Assembly: GCF_009923995.1 (NCBI RefSeq)
Contig: NZ_RFSK01000011.1
Coordinates: 62,001 to 126,000 of the forward strand
Reading direction: 5' to 3'
Origin: Janthinobacterium sp.
Lineage (GTDB): Bacteria; Pseudomonadota; Gammaproteobacteria; Burkholderiales; Burkholderiaceae_D
Length of the DNA: 64,000 nucleotides
The notes beneath the pieces were generated by a model, which worked only from the letters and a program-made list of their open reading frames with translations, was not told where the DNA came from and did not search any database. Positions 7,979-16,495 of the stretch are shown one piece after another (the first letter of the stretch is position 1; the number at the start of each line of letters is the position of its first letter). Both the position numbers and the translations under genes were made by a program.

Positions 7979-8959
7979 ATGAATAAGAATGTAGGCTACG
8001 CCATTGCCCTGCTGCTGGCACTGGCGGCCCCGTTTTACGGCTATCCCGTCTTCCTGATGAAGTTGCTGTGCTTTGCCCTGTTTGCCTGCGCCTTCAATTT
8101 GCTGATCGGCTATACGGGCCTGCTGTCCTTCGGCCATGCGGCGTTTTTTGGCGGCGCCGGCTATGTCACCGGCTATGCCTTGCGCACGTGGGGCTGGCCG
8201 ACGGAACTGGGCTTGCTGGCGGGGGTCGCCACGGGAGCGCTCCTGGGCCTGGTGATGGGCGGCCTGGCCATCCGCCGCCAGGGCATCTACTTTACGATGA
8301 TTACCCTGGCGCTGGCGCAGATGGTGTACTTCCTGGCCTTGCGCCTGCCGTTTACGGGCGGCGAGGATGGCTTGCAGGGTGTTCCACGTGGAACCTTGCT
8401 GGGCACCATAGACCTGGGCAACGACACGGTGCTGTACTACGTCGTGCTGGCCATCTTTGTCGCCGGCTTCGCCCTGATCGTGCGCACCATCCATTCGCCG
8501 TTCGGTCAGGTGCTCAAGGCCATCAAGGAAAACGAGCCGCGCGCCATTTCGCTGGGCTACGACGTCAACAAGTACAAGCTGATGGCCATCGTGCTGTCCG
8601 CGTCGCTCGCCGCCCTGGCCGGCGCCACCAAGACCCTGGTGCTGGGCTTTGAGACTTTGACCGATGTGTACTGGGGTATGTCGGGCCTGGTCGTGCTGAT
8701 GACACTGGTAGGAGGCATGGGTACCCTGGCCGGTCCCATCCTCGGCGCCGTGCTCATCATTGCCCTGGAAAACAAGCTGGGCGATTTCGGCACCTACCTG
8801 GCCGCGCACACGGGCGTCGAGTGGTTCGGGACGTTGGGCGAATCGGTGGGCATGGTCACCGGCGTGATCTTCGTCATCTGCGTGCTGCTGTTCCGGCGCG
8901 GCATCGTCGGCGAGGCCATCGCGCGCTTCGGCGGCAGGGCCGCCAAGGCCGCTGTCTGA
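7979..8959 (+). CDS. livM: Liv-type ABC transporter permease LivM
   Basis: This 326-residue permease has about nine membrane segments. The NLLIGYTGLLSFGHAAFFG motif is typical of LivM, and AIKENEPRAISLGYDVNKYK is the cytoplasmic EAA-like loop. It starts 31 bases after livH with a TGGAG site. A parS-like site is embedded in its coding sequence at 8380-8395 (encoding QGVPRGT). The liv operon ends at the terminator immediately downstream. Confidence 0.92.
   Translation: MNKNVGYAIALLLALAAPFYGYPVFLMKLLCFALFACAFNLLIGYTGLLSFGHAAFFGGAGYVTGYALRTWGWPTELGLLAGVATGALLGLVMGGLAIRRQGIYFTMITLALAQMVYFLALRLPFTGGEDGLQGVPRGTLLGTIDLGNDTVLYYVVLAIFVAGFALIVRTIHSPFGQVLKAIKENEPRAISLGYDVNKYKLMAIVLSASLAALAGATKTLVLGFETLTDVYWGMSGLVVLMTLVGGMGTLAGPILGAVLIIALENKLGDFGTYLAAHTGVEWFGTLGESVGMVTGVIFVICVLLFRRGIVGEAIARFGGRAAKAAV
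8380..8395. promoter_or_regulatory. parS: parS-like ParB binding site inside livM
   Basis: TGTTCCACGTGGAACC is almost a perfect palindrome and matches the ParB site family (TGTTYCACGTGRAACA) at 15 of 16 positions. It is 5.2 kb from the best parS (13600) and 8.9 kb from parB. Confidence 0.7.
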
Positions 8960-8970
8960 TTTTCCAGCAA

Positions 8971-8996
8971 CGCCGGACGGATCGTCCGGCGTTTTT
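8971..8996 (+). terminator. Intrinsic terminator of the liv operon
   Basis: A perfect 9-bp stem (CGCCGGACG / CGTCCGGCG) with a 3-base loop is followed by TTTTT. It lies directly after livM. Confidence 0.9.
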
Positions 8997-9035
8997 CATT
9001 GTGCGTCCACTGTGTCCTCAACGGAGAGAACCACC

Positions 9036-11102
9036 ATGCAAACGACGATCTTGCGCGCGGCCAACGGCACGGGCCTGTGCACCTTGCTGCTGCTGGCCGG
9101 CTGCGGCAGCAACCATGCGCCGGAAGAATTGAACCAGCTGCCCAACTACCTGGGCACCATTTCGCGGGCCGACTACGACGGCAAGAGCAATGACCTGCTG
9201 ACGGCCGGCCTGGGCAAGACGGGGCTGGCGGGCGCTACGCCCGCGTATGCGAATGGAGAGCAGCCGACGCCGGCCGAGCTGCGTCGCAACGCCATCCACG
9301 CCAATTACCGCGCCGTGCTCGACATCGCCGCCAACAGCGGCTACGGCACCCTGTACGGCCCCAACGTGGATGCGGCCGGCAATGTCGGCACGGGGGAGGG
9401 CCTGGTGGCGGGCAGCGAATACATCGCCTATGCGGACGATGGCACGGGCAAGAAGAACGTCACCTTGATGGTGCAGGTGCCGGCCAGCTTCGACCCGGAC
9501 CGCGCCTGCATCGTCACGGGCACGTCGAGCGGCTCGCGCGGCATCTACGGCGCCATCGGCAGTTCCGGCGAATGGGGCCTGAAAAAGGGCTGCGCCGTCG
9601 CGTATGCGGACAAGGGTTCCGGCACGGGCCTGTACGTGTTCGAGGACGACAGCGTCAACCTGCAGAACGGCGTGCGCACGGGCAGGGTGGCCGCCGGCAA
9701 GAACGCGCTCTTCGCGCCGGACCTGGGCGACGCCGACCGGCTGGCCTGGGCTGGCGCCTACCCGAACCGCGTCGCCTTCAAGCACGCGCACTCGCAGCAG
9801 AATCCGGAGAAGGACTGGGGCAAGGTCACCTTGCAGGCCGTCGAGATGGCGTATTACGTGTTGAACGAGCGCTACGGCGTACTGGCCCGCGACGGCAGTT
9901 CGCACATCGTGCGCCTGACGCCGAAGAACACCGTCACGATAGCGTCGAGCATTTCCAACGGCGCCGGCTCGGCCCTGCTGGCGGCGGAACAGGATACCAA
10001 GGGATTGATCAGCGGCGTGGCCGCCAGCGAGCCGCAAATACAGCCCCAGCCATCGAACGCGTACACCGTGCGCCAGGGCGGCGTGGTGGTGAATGCGCCG
10101 GGGCGCGCCCTGTTCGACTATGCCACGTATGCCGCCCTGTACCAGCCATGCATCGCTTCCGTGGCTGGCAGCGCGGGACGCTGCACGGCGCTGGCCGCCA
10201 AGGGTTTGCTCAACGGCGCCGACCTGGCATCGCAGCAGGCGGACGCAAAACTGCGCCTGCAGGCGTATGGCTGGCTGCCTGACTCCGATCCGCTGCAGGC
10301 GGCGCATGCGGGCACGAATATCCTCGTGGCCGTCACGTATGCCTATGCTTACGGGAAATTCTCCGTGACGGACAAGGTGTGCGGCTTTACCTTTGCGCAG
10401 ACGGATGGCAGCGGCAATCCGGTCGCGTTCACGTCGGCGCAGAAGGCGGCCAGCTTTGCCGCGCAAAACGGCATCCTCGGCAATGTGCTGTATGAGGACA
10501 GCGTCGGCGGCGCCAGGGTGTACACGGCGGGCGTGTCGCCGTCGACCAGCCTGGCGGACCAGTCGCTCGACGGCTTCCTGTGCCTGCGCAGCCTGGCGAC
10601 GGGACTGGATGCCGTCAATGGCGCCGGCCTGCGCGGCACGCTGGCCACGCAAAGCGCGCGCGTGCGCGCCGGCATGACCGAAGTGCAGGCGAGCGCCAAA
10701 CTCAACGGCAAACCGGCCATCCTCGTGCATGGCCGCAGCGATACCTTGATTCCCGTCAATCATGCTTCGCGTGCCTACCTGGGTCTGAATGCTGCCGTGG
10801 AAGGCGCGAACAGCAAGTTGCGCTATATCGAGGTGACGCACGCCAACCACTTCGATTCCTTCAGCAGTGCCTTGCCGACCCTGATCGTGCCCTTGCATGT
10901 GTACCTGAACCGGGCGCTCGATGCCATGTATGCGCACCTGACCGCCAAGCAGGCGCTGCCGCCATCGCAGGTGGTGCGCACGGTAACGCGGGCCGATGCA
11001 TCGACCCTGATCACGAATGTCAACGTGCCGGCCATCGCGGCGGCGCCGGCGGCCGGCAATGTGATCAACGTGGCGGGCACGGTGGTGGATATCCCCAACT
11101 AA
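9036..11102 (+). CDS. 3-hydroxybutyrate-oligomer hydrolase (lipoprotein-like)
   Basis: This protein of about 688 residues is of the 3HBOH family, which cleaves (R)-3-hydroxybutyrate oligomers from PHB breakdown to monomers. The N-terminus has a lipoprotein-type signal ending LLLLAGC, then the family-typical RADYDGKSNDLLTAGLGKTG and GYGTLYGPN segments. The likely nucleophile Ser is in ASSISNGAGSALLAAEQ. AILVHGRSDTLIPVNHASRAY and VTHANHFDSF resemble the acid and histidine regions of an alpha/beta hydrolase. I chose the ATG at 9036 because ACGGAGAG lies 7 bases upstream; a GTG at 9012 is in frame but poorly placed. A PHB depolymerase-like esterase at 56139 fits the same PHB-using lifestyle. Confidence 0.88.
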   Translation: MQTTILRAANGTGLCTLLLLAGCGSNHAPEELNQLPNYLGTISRADYDGKSNDLLTAGLGKTGLAGATPAYANGEQPTPAELRRNAIHANYRAVLDIAANSGYGTLYGPNVDAAGNVGTGEGLVAGSEYIAYADDGTGKKNVTLMVQVPASFDPDRACIVTGTSSGSRGIYGAIGSSGEWGLKKGCAVAYADKGSGTGLYVFEDDSVNLQNGVRTGRVAAGKNALFAPDLGDADRLAWAGAYPNRVAFKHAHSQQNPEKDWGKVTLQAVEMAYYVLNERYGVLARDGSSHIVRLTPKNTVTIASSISNGAGSALLAAEQDTKGLISGVAASEPQIQPQPSNAYTVRQGGVVVNAPGRALFDYATYAALYQPCIASVAGSAGRCTALAAKGLLNGADLASQQADAKLRLQAYGWLPDSDPLQAAHAGTNILVAVTYAYAYGKFSVTDKVCGFTFAQTDGSGNPVAFTSAQKAASFAAQNGILGNVLYEDSVGGARVYTAGVSPSTSLADQSLDGFLCLRSLATGLDAVNGAGLRGTLATQSARVRAGMTEVQASAKLNGKPAILVHGRSDTLIPVNHASRAYLGLNAAVEGANSKLRYIEVTHANHFDSFSSALPTLIVPLHVYLNRALDAMYAHLTAKQALPPSQVVRTVTRADASTLITNVNVPAIAAAPAAGNVINVAGTVVDIPN

Positions 11103-11280
11103 GCAAGGCCCAATAAATGATGGTGATGTCTGACGTCCATAACCGGCGCACTACGGCGTTGCCCACTGCTGGCCGTGCGCGTACAGCGTCGCAGCGGGCG
11201 GCTGGCATCGCATTCGCTTCTGTTCGTCATAACGTCCCAAGAATTTCCTGAGGATTACTGGCGGCTTGGCCGTTGCAGGA

Positions 11281-11307
11281 AAGCCACGTGCTGTACGTGG
11301 CTTTTTT
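11281..11307 (+). terminator. Intrinsic terminator between convergent genes
   Basis: AGCCACGT pairs with ACGTGGCT around a 5-base loop and is followed by TTTTTT. It ends the 3HB-oligomer hydrolase transcript before the convergent dehydrogenase. Confidence 0.85.
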
Positions 11308-11313
11308 ACGTCC

Positions 11314-12471
11314 TTACAAGGCCGCCGCGTAGATGGCGCGGGCGTCGAGGCGCGTGAGCGGGCGGGGATTGTTGCCCAGCAGGCGAGTCTGCAGCATGGC
11401 TTCGTCGGCCAGCCGGTCCAGGTCGCCGGCCGCGATGCCCACTGCGCGCAGGGTGCGCGCGATGCCGGTGGCGTGGGCAAGGTCCTGCATGGCGTCGATC
11501 AGGGTGTGCGCCCGTGCCTCGTCGCTGCCCGTGATGCCGGGCTGGAGCAGGGTGGCCAGCTGCGCATACAGGGGCGCCGCATGGGGCAGGTTGAAGTGCA
11601 GCACGTGTGGCAGCACGAGCGCATTCGACAGCCCGTGCGGCACGTGGAACAGGCCGCCGATGGGATAGGCGAGGGCGTGCACGGCGGCCACGGGCGCATT
11701 GGCAAAGGCCTGGCCAGCCAGCATGGCGCCCAGCAGCATCGCTTCGCGCGCGGCCAGGTTCTGCCCATCGCGACACGCCGTCACGAGGTGCGCATGCAGC
11801 AGCGACAGCGCCTGTCTTGCCAGCATGTCGGACAGGGGATTTTTCAGCAAGCGGCTGGTGTACGCTTCGATCGCATGCACCATGGCATCGATGCCGGTGG
11901 CGGCCGTGATGGCGGGCGGCAAGCCCAGGGTCAGGCTGGCATCGAGGATAGCCAGGTCCGCGTACAGCTGTGGTGCCGCCACGCCCATCTTGGTCGTGGC
12001 GCCCGTGGTGACGATGGCGATATTCGTCACTTCGGAGCCCGTGCCCGCCGTGGTCGGTAATTGCACGAGGGGCAGGCGCTGGCCGTGGGCATTGCCGATA
12101 CCGTACAGTTGCGTCAGTTCCTGGCGGCCGGGCGCCAGCACGGCGATCAGTTTGGCGACGTCCAGCGAACTGCCGCCGCCCAGGCCGATAATCAGTTCCA
12201 CGTGAAACATCTGCGCCTGGCGCACGCCGGCCAGCACAATGGCTTCGGGGGGATCGGCTTGTACCTCGGAAAAGACGTGGACCTCGATCCCTGCTGCCTG
12301 CAGGCTGCGCAAGGGAGCCTCGGCCAGGCCCGTGCGCAGGAAGCCCGCGTCGGTAACGAGCAGGGCACGGCGCACGGCGGGGAAGTGGTGGCCGATGTGC
12401 GTACCCAACTGGGCGGCGGCACCTGCCTCGACGATCACATGCGGCACGGTGCGGAACTGGAAGGCGGACAT
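11314..12471 (-). CDS. Iron-type (group III) alcohol dehydrogenase
   Basis: This 385-residue Fe-ADH family enzyme reduces or oxidises alcohols and aldehydes with NAD(P) in the cytoplasm. The nucleotide-binding GLGGGSSLDVAKL is near residue 100 and PTTAGTGSEVTN follows. The metal ligands are in TGIDAMVHAIEAY (Asp and His) and LFHVPHGLSNALVLP (His). Length is standard for the family. Two parS-like features are near its 5' end: one inside the gene (12194-12209) and one just upstream (12529-12544). The upstream gap of about 95 bases separates it from the sugE-nuoA operon. The physiological substrate is not apparent; maleylacetate reductase and lactaldehyde reductase are relatives. Confidence 0.9.
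   Translation of the reverse strand: MSAFQFRTVPHVIVEAGAAAQLGTHIGHHFPAVRRALLVTDAGFLRTGLAEAPLRSLQAAGIEVHVFSEVQADPPEAIVLAGVRQAQMFHVELIIGLGGGSSLDVAKLIAVLAPGRQELTQLYGIGNAHGQRLPLVQLPTTAGTGSEVTNIAIVTTGATTKMGVAAPQLYADLAILDASLTLGLPPAITAATGIDAMVHAIEAYTSRLLKNPLSDMLARQALSLLHAHLVTACRDGQNLAAREAMLLGAMLAGQAFANAPVAAVHALAYPIGGLFHVPHGLSNALVLPHVLHFNLPHAAPLYAQLATLLQPGITGSDEARAHTLIDAMQDLAHATGIARTLRAVGIAAGDLDRLADEAMLQTRLLGNNPRPLTRLDARAIYAAAL
12194..12209. promoter_or_regulatory. parS: parS-like ParB site inside the Fe-ADH gene
   Basis: AGTTCCACGTGAAACA differs from the best site at 13600 (TGTTCCACGTGAAACA) by one base. It is embedded in coding sequence. Confidence 0.75.
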
Positions 12472-12528
12472 GCATGCTCCTGGAAGTTAGGCCAGCAGCA
12501 AGCTTACTCCGCTTTCCGCTGACACGCA

Positions 12529-12544
12529 GGTTTCACGTGGAACG
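12529..12544. promoter_or_regulatory. parS: parS-like ParB site, intergenic
   Basis: GGTTTCACGTGGAACG is the inverse arrangement of the 13600 site with both outermost bases changed. The inner 14-mer GTTTCACGTGGAAC is intact. It sits in the promoter area of the Fe-ADH gene. Confidence 0.75.
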
Positions 12545-12566
12545 TAGCGACGGGCCGGTGCGAGCG

Positions 12567-12743
12567 TCAGCCGCCGTGCCGCAGGCCATGCAGCAGCAGC
12601 GCCAGGCTGGCCACGACGGACACGCTGGCCGTGCCGGCCAGCACGCGGAAGGTGGGGGCATGCTGCCGCCTGGGGTATTCCCGCTTGGCGGCATAGGCCA
12701 GGGCCACCCCCATCAGCAGGTTCAGGAACAGGAGCTGGTTCAT
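12567..12743 (-). CDS. Small membrane protein of unknown function
   Basis: This 58-residue protein has two hydrophobic stretches: the N-terminal [16 protein letters not shown] and a C-terminal segment around [15 protein letters not shown] basic linker (KREYPRRQH) separates them. Its ATG overlaps the stop codon of nuoA (ATGA), so it is translationally coupled to nuoA. I do not recognise the family. It may be an accessory subunit or chaperone for the neighbouring NuoA-like protein or for the SMR exporter. Confidence 0.6.
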   Translation of the reverse strand: MNQLLFLNLLMGVALAYAAKREYPRRQHAPTFRVLAGTASVSVVASLALLLHGLRHGG

Positions 12744-13099
12744 TCCCAGTCCAGCGCGCCGCGTTTCCATTCATACGCCAGCCCGATGGTCAGGAGACTC
12801 AGGAAGCCCATGACGGCCCAGAAGCCGGGCAGTCCCAACGCGTTCACATTCGCCGCCCACGGCATCAGGAAGATGACTTCGATATCGAAGAGGATGAACA
12901 GGATGGCGACCAGGTAGAAGCGGATGTCGAATTTCATGCGCGCATCGCCAAAGGCTTCGAAGCCGCATTCATATGGGGACAGTTTTTCCGGGTCGGGTTT
13001 GTGCGGACCCAGCACGCGTCCCAGCAGCATGGGCACGATGCCGACCAGGATGCCGATCAGGATGAACAGCAGCACGGGGAAGTAGCTTTCGAGGAACAT
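12740..13099 (-). CDS. nuoA: NADH-quinone oxidoreductase subunit A (stand-alone copy)
   Basis: This 119-residue protein is a full-length NuoA/NDH-1 subunit 3. It has three membrane segments, the loop [20 protein letters not shown] with the conserved ECG, and [12 protein letters not shown] (conserved Asp-Ile-Glu). The rest of the 14-gene nuo operon is absent here. The gene sits between a guanidinium exporter and a small membrane protein. It starts 11 bases after sugE and overlaps the next gene by four bases, so it is probably transcribed from the guanidine riboswitch leader. It may be a paralog of the nuo-operon copy, which I expect elsewhere in the genome. Its role in this setting is not evident. 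Confidence 0.9.
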   Translation of the reverse strand: MFLESYFPVLLFILIGILVGIVPMLLGRVLGPHKPDPEKLSPYECGFEAFGDARMKFDIRFYLVAILFILFDIEVIFLMPWAANVNALGLPGFWAVMGFLSLLTIGLAYEWKRGALDWE

Positions 13100-13110
13100 G
13101 GTGCTACTCC

Positions 13111-13431
13111 TCAGTGGCTGGAAGATAATTTCATCAGCACGATGCCGCTGACGATGAGGACGGCGGCGCACACGCGCATGGCGTTGAGCTGCTCGCCCAG
13201 AAAGACAACGCCGACGATGAAGGCGCCGACGGCGCCGATGCCCGTCCAGATGGTGTACGCCGTGCCCAGGGGCAGGGTGCGCATGGCCAGCGACAGCAAG
13301 CCGAAGCTGGCGATCATCATGACCACGGTAACGATGGAGGGGGTGAGGCGGGTGAAACCCTCGGAGAGTTTCATCGAGTATGCCCACACGACTTCCAGCA
13401 TGCCGGCAATGAGTAAGAGTATCCAGGCCAT
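13111..13431 (-). CDS. sugE: SMR-family guanidinium exporter (SugE/Gdx type)
   Basis: This 106-residue protein has four membrane helices, normal for small multidrug resistance proteins. The membrane Glu is in [18 protein letters not shown], and the surrounding pattern is that of the Gdx (SugE) subclass, which exports guanidinium in exchange for protons. [18 protein letters not shown] is also conserved. TAAGGAG lies 5 bases upstream of the ATG. The leader carries two ACGG-looped hairpins of the guanidine-II riboswitch, which strongly supports guanidinium as substrate over quaternary ammonium drugs. It is the first gene of a likely operon with nuoA and a 58-residue membrane protein. Confidence 0.93.
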   Translation of the reverse strand: MAWILLLIAGMLEVVWAYSMKLSEGFTRLTPSIVTVVMMIASFGLLSLAMRTLPLGTAYTIWTGIGAVGAFIVGVVFLGEQLNAMRVCAAVLIVSGIVLMKLSSSH

Positions 13432-13450
13432 GGCGGCTCCTTATACAGAG

Positions 13451-13494
13451 CGGGCCGTCCCGGTGTGTTCCCATGATGGGGGAGGCCGTCCTCC
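13451..13494 (-). promoter_or_regulatory. Guanidine-II (mini-ykkC) riboswitch
   Basis: Read on the minus strand, there are two perfect hairpins: GGAGG-ACGG-CCTCC (13494-13481) and CGGG-ACGG-CCCG (13462-13451). Both have the ACGR tetraloop that defines the class. They are separated by 18 bases, and the second ends about 8 bases from the sugE ribosome site. Ligand binding in this class normally frees the ribosome site, so the operon should be turned on by guanidinium. Confidence 0.9.
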
Positions 13495-13599
13495 TGGATG
13501 ATCGTCCCGACGGCCACTGGCGTGGCCACGCATACGGACAATGCGGCAATTGTAGCAAACATTTCACGGGACCGCAGCCCTCTGCCTGGCCAGGCAGCG

Positions 13600-13615
13600 T
13601 GTTCCACGTGAAACA
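13600..13615. promoter_or_regulatory. parS: parS ParB binding site upstream of mnmG
   Basis: TGTTCCACGTGAAACA matches the bacterial parS consensus TGTTTCACGTGAAACA at 15 of 16 positions. It lies in the intergenic region between the sugE leader and the mnmG promoter, 2.9 kb from parA. Confidence 0.88.
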
Positions 13616-13673
13616 GAAACGGCGCTCGCCATGCTCTTGCTGAGTAAAAATTAAGCAAAAATTGGCCCCTGGA

Positions 13674-13702
13674 AGGTTGCGCTTGCAAAAAGACTCTATA
13701 AT
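13674..13702 (+). promoter_or_regulatory. Promoter of mnmG
   Basis: A perfect TATAAT (13697-13702) is preceded by a weak -35 (AGGTTG/GGTTGC at 13674-13680). A leader of about 40 bases follows before the ATG at 13749, which rules out upstream in-frame starts such as 13662. Confidence 0.55.
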
Positions 13703-13748
13703 CGGAGCTCTCTCCTCGCATTTTTACTTGCACTGTTACCTATTTATC

Positions 13749-15686
13749 ATGTTATTTCCTACAGAATTCGACGTCATCGTTGTCGGTGGTGGTCACGCCG
13801 GTACCGAGGCGGCCCTCGCTTCCGCCCGCATGGGACAGAAGACGCTTTTGCTCACGCATAATATCGAGACACTGGGCCAGATGTCGTGCAATCCTTCCAT
13901 CGGCGGCATCGGCAAGGGCCACCTGGTCAAGGAAGTCGATGCCATGGGCGGCGCGATGGCCATCGCCACCGACGAGTCCGGCATTCAGTTCCGCATCCTG
14001 AATTCCTCGAAAGGCCCGGCAGTGCGCGCCACGCGCGCCCAGGCCGACCGTATTTTGTACAAGGCCGCCATCCGTACGCGCCTGGAAAACCAGCCGAACC
14101 TGTGGCTGTTCCAGCAAGCCGTCGATGACTTGATCGTCGAAGGCGACCGCGTCGTCGGCGCCGTGACGCAGATCGGCCTGAAGTTCCTGGCGCGCGCCGT
14201 GGTGCTGACGGCGGGGACTTTCCTCGACGGCAAGATCCACGTGGGCCTGAACAATTACTCGGCCGGCCGCGCCGGCGACCCGCCCGCCATCTCCCTGTCG
14301 GCCCGCCTGAAAGAGCTGAAACTGCCGCAGGGCCGCCTGAAAACGGGCACGCCGCCGCGCATCGACGGCCGCAGCATCGACTTTTCCGTGATGCAGGAAC
14401 AGCCGGGCGACCTCGATCCCGTGCCCGTGTTTTCCGTCATGGGCAACACGGCCATGCACCCGCGCCAGGTGCCGTGCTGGGTCACGCACACGAATAGCCA
14501 GACGCACGACATCATCCGCGCCGGCCTCGACCGCAGCCCCATGTACACGGGCGTCATCGAAGGCGTCGGCCCCCGTTACTGCCCCTCGATCGAGGACAAG
14601 ATCCACCGTTTCTCGGGCAAGGAATCGCACCAGATCTTCCTCGAGCCGGAAGGCTTGACGACGCACGAGTTCTACCCGAACGGCATCTCGACGAGCCTGC
14701 CGTTCGACGTGCAGATCGCCCTGGTGCAGTCGATGAAGGGTATGGAAAACGCCCACATCCTGCGTCCCGGCTATGCCATCGAATACGACTATTTCGACCC
14801 GCGCGGCTTGAAAGCCTCGCTGGAAACGAAGGCCGTGGCCGGCCTGTTCTTTGCCGGCCAGATCAACGGCACCACGGGCTACGAGGAAGCGGCCGCGCAA
14901 GGCATGCTGGCGGGCCTGAATGCGGCCTTGCTGACGCAGGACAAGGACGCCTGGGTGCCGGGCCGCTCCGAGGCCTATCTGGGCGTGCTGGTCGACGACC
15001 TGATCACGCAGGGCGTGCAGGAGCCGTACCGCATGTTTACCAGCCGCGCCGAGTACCGTCTGAGCCTGCGCGAAGACAATGCCGACATGCGCCTGACGGA
15101 AATCGGCCGCGCCCTGGGTTGCGTCGGCGACGCCCAGTGGCAAGCGTTCGAGACCAAGCGCGAAGCGGTGGCGCTGGAACTGGAGCGCCTGCGTTCCACG
15201 TGGGTCAACCCGCGCATCCTGGCGGCCGCCGAGTCGGAGCGCATCGTCGGCCAGGCCATCGAGCGCGAATACTCGCTGGCGGACCTGCTGCGCCGTCCGA
15301 ACGTCGCCTACGACACCCTGATGAGCATGACGGGCATGGAAGGCCAGGCCCTGGCCGGCCCCGGCGTGGAAGACGCGGCCGTGCGCGAACAGGTGGAAAT
15401 CCAGCTCAAATACGCGGGCTACATCGAGCGCCAGAGCAAGGAAATCGAGCGCCACGAACACTATGAGAACCTGGCCTTGCCGGAAGGTTTTAACTACCTG
15501 GACATCGGTGCGCTGTCGGTCGAAGTGCGGCAAAAACTCGACAAGCAGCGCCCGGAAACCCTGGGCCAGGCATCGCGCATTTCCGGCGTGACGCCGGCGG
15601 CGATTTCGCTGCTGTTGGTCCACCTGAAAAAGCGCGGCTTCGGTGCCGCGCAGACCACCACTTTAAAGGACGAGGTTGTTGAATGA
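13749..15686 (+). CDS. mnmG: tRNA uridine-5-carboxymethylaminomethyl(34) synthesis enzyme MnmG (GidA)
   Basis: This 645-residue FAD protein works with MnmE to install cmnm5/nm5 on the wobble uridine of several tRNAs. The start [20 protein letters not shown] is the canonical FAD-binding N-terminus. It also has [29 protein letters not shown]-type ([17 protein letters not shown]), [18 protein letters not shown] and the C-terminal helical MnmE-binding domain ending [15 protein letters not shown] chose the ATG at 13749 since homology begins there and the TATAAT promoter lies upstream. Its stop overlaps the rsmG ATG (ATGA). It begins the origin-proximal mnmG-rsmG-parA-parB block conserved in many bacteria. 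Confidence 0.97.
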   Translation: MLFPTEFDVIVVGGGHAGTEAALASARMGQKTLLLTHNIETLGQMSCNPSIGGIGKGHLVKEVDAMGGAMAIATDESGIQFRILNSSKGPAVRATRAQADRILYKAAIRTRLENQPNLWLFQQAVDDLIVEGDRVVGAVTQIGLKFLARAVVLTAGTFLDGKIHVGLNNYSAGRAGDPPAISLSARLKELKLPQGRLKTGTPPRIDGRSIDFSVMQEQPGDLDPVPVFSVMGNTAMHPRQVPCWVTHTNSQTHDIIRAGLDRSPMYTGVIEGVGPRYCPSIEDKIHRFSGKESHQIFLEPEGLTTHEFYPNGISTSLPFDVQIALVQSMKGMENAHILRPGYAIEYDYFDPRGLKASLETKAVAGLFFAGQINGTTGYEEAAAQGMLAGLNAALLTQDKDAWVPGRSEAYLGVLVDDLITQGVQEPYRMFTSRAEYRLSLREDNADMRLTEIGRALGCVGDAQWQAFETKREAVALELERLRSTWVNPRILAAAESERIVGQAIEREYSLADLLRRPNVAYDTLMSMTGMEGQALAGPGVEDAAVREQVEIQLKYAGYIERQSKEIERHEHYENLALPEGFNYLDIGALSVEVRQKLDKQRPETLGQASRISGVTPAAISLLLVHLKKRGFGAAQTTTLKDEVVE

Positions 15687-16327
15687 AGCAGTTTGACCGG
15701 GCGCTACTGGCCCCCATTTTGAATGAAGGCATCGCCGCGCTGGGCCTGGAGCTGAGCGCGGATCAGACGGAAAAACTGCTCGATTACCTGGCCTTGCTGG
15801 CCAAATGGAACAGCGTGTACAACCTGACGTCGGTGCGCGATCCCCTGCAGATGCTGACCCTGCACGTGCTCGATTCGCTGGCGGCCGTGCCGGCCTTCGC
15901 TGAAGCGAAAAACGTGCTCGACGTGGGTGCCGGCGGCGGCTTGCCGGGCATGGTCCTGGCCATCGCGCGGCCCGATATCAAGGTGTCGATGATCGACACC
16001 GTGCATAAAAAGACGGCCTTTTTGACGCAGGTGAAGGCGGAACTGGGACTTTCCAACGTCACCGTGTACACGAAACGGGTGGAACAGCTGGAAGTGGCGC
16101 AAAAATTCGACGTCATCACCTCGCGCGCCTTTGCCGACCTGTCCGACTTCGTCAACTGGTCGAACCACGTGCTGGCCGAGGGCGGGCAATTCATCGCCTT
16201 GAAAGGGGTGGCGCCACCGGACGAGCGGGAGAGACTGCCGGCAGACTGGCAAGTGAGGGAATTGCGGCCGATCCAGGTGCCAGGGCTAAATGCAGAGCGT
16301 CATCTGGTCTTTATAGCAAGAATTTAA
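15683..16327 (+). CDS. rsmG: 16S rRNA (guanine(527)-N7)-methyltransferase RsmG (GidB)
   Basis: This 214-residue class I SAM methyltransferase makes m7G527 in 16S rRNA. The family N-terminal helix contains [14 protein letters not shown], and the SAM motif is [18 protein letters not shown] near residue 75. [14 protein letters not shown] is the conserved catalytic-region segment. It is translationally coupled to mnmG through a 4-base overlap. Downstream is a 168-bp gap with an unusual 9-bp repeat array, so parAB may have separate transcription. Confidence 0.97.
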   Translation: MKQFDRALLAPILNEGIAALGLELSADQTEKLLDYLALLAKWNSVYNLTSVRDPLQMLTLHVLDSLAAVPAFAEAKNVLDVGAGGGLPGMVLAIARPDIKVSMIDTVHKKTAFLTQVKAELGLSNVTVYTKRVEQLEVAQKFDVITSRAFADLSDFVNWSNHVLAEGGQFIALKGVAPPDERERLPADWQVRELRPIQVPGLNAERHLVFIARI

Positions 16328-16336
16328 AGACCTGAA

Positions 16337-16435
16337 AATTAAACGGTATAAATAGTATAAACAGTTTATACGGTATAAATTATATAAACCGTATAAACGA
16401 TTTATATCGTATAAATGAAATAAACAGTATAAATC
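16337..16435. repeat. AT-rich 9-bp repeat array upstream of parA
   Basis: Eleven contiguous 9-mers of the type GTATAAA(C/T)N run from 16337 to 16435 with no slippage. Examples are GTATAAACA at 16355, GTATAAACG at 16391 and GTATAAATC at 16427. Units 4 (GTTTATACG, 16364) and 8 (ATTTATATC, 16400) are inverted, giving a higher-order 36-bp period. A degenerate twelfth unit (GTTTCGGAT, 16436) begins like an inverted one. The array fills the space between rsmG and the parA leader. It could be an array of repressor or ParA sites, a promoter cluster (TATAAA is -10-like) or an easily melted region. Confidence 0.85.
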
Positions 16436-16495
16436 GTTTCGGATAAATGCCGGGGCGCACGATGAAGTTTGCATCTCTTTACAACTAGAAGATAC

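Noticed and set aside
11636-11651. Additional parS-like sequence (TGCGGCACGTGGAACA)
   Set aside because: Only 13 of 16 positions match, and it encodes the conserved HVPHG metal site of the Fe-ADH, so the similarity is probably accidental.
15190-15207. parS-like sequence inside mnmG (CGTTCCACGTGGGTCA)
   Set aside because: One arm is degraded (13 of 16), in a conserved coding segment.
16337-16435. CRISPR array
   Set aside because: Units are contiguous 9-mers with no spacers, and no cas genes are present.
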